DNA from: Burkholderiales bacterium
Lineage (GTDB): Bacteria > Pseudomonadota > Gammaproteobacteria > Burkholderiales > Burkholderiaceae_C
Direction of reading: 5' to 3'
Assembly: GCA_006227785.1 (NCBI GenBank)
Contig: SBFU01000411.1
Span: forward strand, 1 to 8,974
DNA length: 8,974 nt
Of this stretch, positions 6,673-8,974 are shown piece by piece. Positions within the stretch are counted from its first letter, which is position 1; every line of letters starts with the position of its first letter. A program made the translations under genes and the position numbers. The notes beneath the pieces were generated by a model. The model saw nothing but the letters and a program-made list of their open reading frames with translations, searched no databases and was not told the origin of the DNA.

Positions 6673-7848
6673 TCAGGCCCGATTGTGGGCGCGGCGCTGT
6701 TGCCATGCAAGCCAGCCCAGCGCCATGCCGGTCAGGGCCACGGGCACCAGCGAACCCATGTTCAGCCACTGCCAGCCCTGGGTGGTGACCAGGGCACCGG
6801 AGGCGAACGAAGTGACCGCCATGGTGGCGAAAACAAAAAAGTTGATGGCGGCCTGTGCGCGGTCTTTTTCCTCAGGTCTGTAGGCTTGCAGCGACAGTGT
6901 GGTGCTGCCAGTGAACAGGAAATTCCAGCCCACACCCAGCAGAAACAGTGCGATCAGGAACTGGTGCAGGTCCACGCCGGACAGCGCGATCGCGATGCAG
7001 GCGAAATTCAGCACCACCCCCACGCCCATGATGGTCAGCACCCCAAAGCGCTTGATCAGGTGGCCGGTGAAGAAACCGGGCGCGAACATGCCGATCACGT
7101 GCCACTCCAGCACCAGGGCCGCATCGTCGAACGGGAAACCGCACACATCCATGGCCAGCGGCGTCGCGGCCATCAGCAGGTTCATCACACCGTAGCCCAG
7201 GGCCGCGCCGGCGGTGGCCACGATGAACACCGGTTGCTTCATGATCTGCGACAGCGGGCGCCCCGTGTCGGCGCCGGCCGTTCTGGGTGGCAGCGGCGGG
7301 AACTTCACAAAGGCCATCAGCAGCATGGACAGCAGCGCCACCACCGCCAGGGCCAGGTAGGCGCCGGCAAACGGCACCTCGAAAAGCCCCCGTGTGCGGC
7401 TGGCCAGGTTGGGCCCGAGCACCGCGCCGGCCAGGCCACCGGCCAGCACCAGGGATACCGCCTTTTCGCGGAACGCCGGGGCGCTGAGCTCGGCCGCAGC
7501 AAACCGGTAGAGCTGGCCGTGGGCGCTGTAGTAGCCAGCCACCACCGTGGCCGCGACCAGCAGCCAGAAGTTCTTGTCGACCGCGGCCCAGAAGCACAGC
7601 AGCGCCGACAGCAGGGCCACCAGCAGACCGATCTGGAACGACACCTGGCGGCCCCACGCGCTCTGGGAGCGGGCCACCAGCGGGGTGGACAGGGCACCCC
7701 CGACCACATAGCCCATGACCGGCAGGGTGGCCATCCAGCCCAGCGGCGCCAGCGACAGGCCCACCAGCCCGTTGATGGCGATGAACACCACGTTGTTGGT
7801 GAGGAAGAGGCCTTGCGCAGCGGCCAGCAGCCAGAGGTTCTTATTCAT
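6673..7848 (-). CDS. Major facilitator superfamily (MFS) transporter
   Basis: The product is 391 aa from ATG 7848-7846. It is an inner-membrane protein with about 12 predicted helices, beginning NLWLLAAAQGLFLTNNVVFIAINGLVG. A motif-A-like loop lies between TM2 and TM3 (ARSQSAWGRQ, 59-68). A hydrophilic central loop (about 182-203) separates the two six-helix halves, and a second motif-A-like segment (TGHLIKRFG, 261-269) lies in the C-terminal half. In MFS proteins this layout drives proton-coupled import or export. No substrate signature is recognised; an uncharacterised efflux-type carrier is plausible. There is no clear ribosome binding site before the ATG. A TTG at 7866 would add six residues but also lacks one. 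The gene follows rsmE by 43 nt and precedes the YidB-like gene. The superfamily is secure; the function is unknown. Confidence 0.9.
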   Translation of the reverse strand: MNKNLWLLAAAQGLFLTNNVVFIAINGLVGLSLAPLGWMATLPVMGYVVGGALSTPLVARSQSAWGRQVSFQIGLLVALLSALLCFWAAVDKNFWLLVAATVVAGYYSAHGQLYRFAAAELSAPAFREKAVSLVLAGGLAGAVLGPNLASRTRGLFEVPFAGAYLALAVVALLSMLLMAFVKFPPLPPRTAGADTGRPLSQIMKQPVFIVATAGAALGYGVMNLLMAATPLAMDVCGFPFDDAALVLEWHVIGMFAPGFFTGHLIKRFGVLTIMGVGVVLNFACIAIALSGVDLHQFLIALFLLGVGWNFLFTGSTTLSLQAYRPEEKDRAQAAINFFVFATMAVTSFASGALVTTQGWQWLNMGSLVPVALTGMALGWLAWQQRRAHNRA

Positions 7849-7853
7849 AAGCC

Positions 7854-7867
7854 GTTGTTTATACAAC
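7854..7867 (-). promoter_or_regulatory. Inverted repeat overlapping a TATAAA box before the MFS gene
   Basis: On the plus strand GTTGT-TTAT-ACAAC forms perfect 5-bp arms around a 4-bp spacer. On the minus strand the centre contains TATAAA (7863-7858), 9 nt before the MFS ATG. It stands out in very GC-rich surroundings and could be an operator over a -10 box, giving an almost leaderless transcript. No good -35 was found at the right distance. Confidence 0.35.
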
Positions 7868-7891
7868 CTCGGCGCCGGCGGCCTTGTCGCC

Positions 7892-8617
7892 TCAGCGCGC
7901 CAGCGACAGGATCAGGGCGGCCATGGCTGCGGTCTCGGCCCGCAGCACCCGTGGCCCGAGGCTCACCGGCACAAAGCCTGCGGCAAGCGCCTGTGCCTCT
8001 TCATGCGGCGAGAGGCCACCCTCCGGCCCGCTCAGGAACACCACCTTCGAGTGGGGTGGCTGCTCCTGCAACACATCGGCCAGCCCACGCGAACCGTTGG
8101 CCAGCGAGAGCACGCAGCGCAGTCCATCGGCCTCGCCCAGATCGTGCAACCACTGCCCCAGGTCGGCCACGGGGTGCACCTCGGGCACCCGGTTGCCGCC
8201 GCACTGTTCGCAGGCCGCCACGGCCACCTGCTGCCAGTGCGCCTGTTTCTTGTGCGCCCGCTCGCCGCTCAGGCGCAGCACACTGTGCGCGGTGTGCAGG
8301 GGCTGCAGGCTGGCCACGCCGAGTTCGGTGGCCTTCTCGACCAGCCAGTCCATGCGCTCGTTGGCCGGCATGCCCAGTGCCAGGTGAACAGGGCGGTCCG
8401 GTTCGCACTCGAGCGCCTCGTGCCGGTCCACGCGCACGCGCACCTCGCTGCGACCCATGGCCAGGATGGTGGCCTGCCATTGACCGCCCTGGCCGTTGAA
8501 CAGCGTGATGGACTGGCCCGGCTGGTGCCGCAGCACCTGCACGTGCCGTGCCGTCGCCGGCGGCAGGGCCAGTTCGGTGTCTTCGCCCAGTGGCAGGGGG
8601 CAGAAGTAGCGCGGCAT
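7892..8617 (-). CDS. rsmE: 16S rRNA (uracil-1498-N3)-methyltransferase RsmE
   Basis: The product is 241 aa from ATG 8617-8615, close to the 243 aa of E. coli RsmE. Extending to TTG 8656 adds 13 residues not seen in the family and overlaps the upstream gene. The enzyme uses S-adenosylmethionine to methylate N3 of U1498 in 16S rRNA of the 30S subunit. The N-terminal PUA-like RNA-binding part (about 1-70) begins PRYFCPLPL. The SPOUT-fold methyltransferase domain follows. Diagnostic motifs are EKATELGV (94-101), ACEQCGGNRVPEV (135-147), LSGPEGGLSPHE (195-206) and SLGPRVLRAETA (219-230). The last two form the knotted SAM-binding region and are intact. There is no clear Shine-Dalgarno in the 19 nt after the AmgK-like stop, so translation may depend on coupling. 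Identification is firm. Confidence 0.95.
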   Translation of the reverse strand: MPRYFCPLPLGEDTELALPPATARHVQVLRHQPGQSITLFNGQGGQWQATILAMGRSEVRVRVDRHEALECEPDRPVHLALGMPANERMDWLVEKATELGVASLQPLHTAHSVLRLSGERAHKKQAHWQQVAVAACEQCGGNRVPEVHPVADLGQWLHDLGEADGLRCVLSLANGSRGLADVLQEQPPHSKVVFLSGPEGGLSPHEEAQALAAGFVPVSLGPRVLRAETAAMAALILSLAR

Positions 8618-8636
8618 GGGGCGGCCGGGTCGAAGC

Positions 8637-8974
8637 TCAGAGGCGACCGAAGGCAAACCCGCTGGCCGCCTGCAGGCCCTCGACCTCGTCGATCAGCCGC
8701 AGCAGGGGGGTCAACTCGCGGTAGCGGTGCGCGGTGGCGCGGATGTAGCCGATGAAACGGGGCGCATCGGCCAGGTACTTCGGCTTGCCGTCCCGCAGGG
8801 TCAGGCGGGCGAAGATGCCCGCCACCTTGAGGTGCCGCTGCAGGCCCATCCACTCGACCGCGCGGTAGAAAGCGCCGAAGTCGCTGTGCCAGTCCTCAAA
8901 GTCCATCAGCCCCGCCTTGCGCGCCTTCTCCCAGTAGCGCACGGTGATGTCGATGACGAAGTCTTCCTCCCAGC
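8637..8974 (-). CDS. amgK: Aminoglycoside phosphotransferase-like sugar kinase (AmgK-type), C-terminal fragment
   Basis: This is the last 111 residues of a gene whose start lies beyond the right edge of the window; the frame is open to the end (WEEDFVIDITVRYWEKARKAG). The segment MGLQRHLKVAGIFARLTLRDGKPKYL, followed by RFIGYIRATAHRYREL, is characteristic of the COG3178 phosphotransferases that include AmgK. In Pseudomonas AmgK is the anomeric N-acetylmuramate/N-acetylglucosamine kinase of the cell-wall recycling bypass, working with the uridylyltransferase MurU. The catalytic HxD/DxD core is not in the window, so activity cannot be checked. The visible part shows no damage. rsmE begins 19 nt downstream. 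The family is well supported; the exact substrate is inferred by resemblance. Confidence 0.8.
   Translation of the reverse strand, partial: WEEDFVIDITVRYWEKARKAGLMDFEDWHSDFGAFYRAVEWMGLQRHLKVAGIFARLTLRDGKPKYLADAPRFIGYIRATAHRYRELTPLLRLIDEVEGLQAASGFAFGRL

Noticed and set aside
6682..6710. Minus-strand TTGCAT-N17-CACAAT as a promoter for the YidB-like gene
   Set aside because: The spacing is ideal, but the hexamers match only 3/6 and 4/6 and lie inside the MFS coding region.
6143..6769. 208-aa extended version of the YidB-like protein
   Set aside because: The extra N-terminal part overlaps the MFS gene, has no family similarity, and bypasses the strong GGGAG ribosome binding site before ATG 6622.
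6625..8499. 624-codon plus-strand frame across the MFS and rsmE genes
   Set aside because: Low-complexity Gln/His/Arg/Pro-rich translation antisense to two clear genes.

Overview
The window is uniformly GC-rich with dense, short-spaced genes. The protein families (Tsr-like chemoreceptors, a COG3178/AmgK-type kinase next to rsmE, a YidB-like protein) suggest a betaproteobacterium, most likely Burkholderiales and perhaps Comamonadaceae. That placement is an inference from protein style; no rRNA or other marker is present. I see no mobile element, CRISPR array, tRNA, rRNA or replication origin.

Left part (1-3624, + strand): three methyl-accepting chemotaxis proteins (MCPs) in a row. The first is only its C-terminal end, cut by the window edge. 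The second has a helical, four-helix-bundle-like periplasmic sensor. The third has a single Cache (sCache_2-type) sensor. All share a nearly identical Tsr-like cytoplasmic signalling hairpin, so they look like duplicated signalling modules with different sensors. They would sit in the inner membrane and feed CheA/CheW, which are not in the window. Gaps of 45 and 66 nt without a convincing terminator fit co-transcription.

Middle part (3625-6126, + strand): a 102-nt gap holds a bulged hairpin, a TATACT box and a 20-bp imperfect palindrome next to a good ribosome binding site. An M20-family metallopeptidase with all metal ligands follows. A serine alpha/beta hydrolase of the monoacylglycerol lipase/lysophospholipase type begins 30 nt after its stop. 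The two probably form a short transcription unit.

Right part (6143-8974, - strand): read 5' to 3' on the minus strand, this is the C-terminal part of an AmgK-like sugar kinase (cut by the window end), rsmE, an MFS transporter and a YidB/DUF937-family protein. Gaps are 19, 43 and 50 nt, consistent with one operon or closely nested units. The yidB-like gene and the hydrolase gene converge with 16 nt between their stops.

No stretch of 300 bases lacks a gene. The content is mostly well-known housekeeping and sensory families, and I do not see a clear previously undescribed system. The points most worth a second look are the MCP array with exchanged sensors and the two small inverted repeats at the putative control regions of the M20 gene and the MFS gene.
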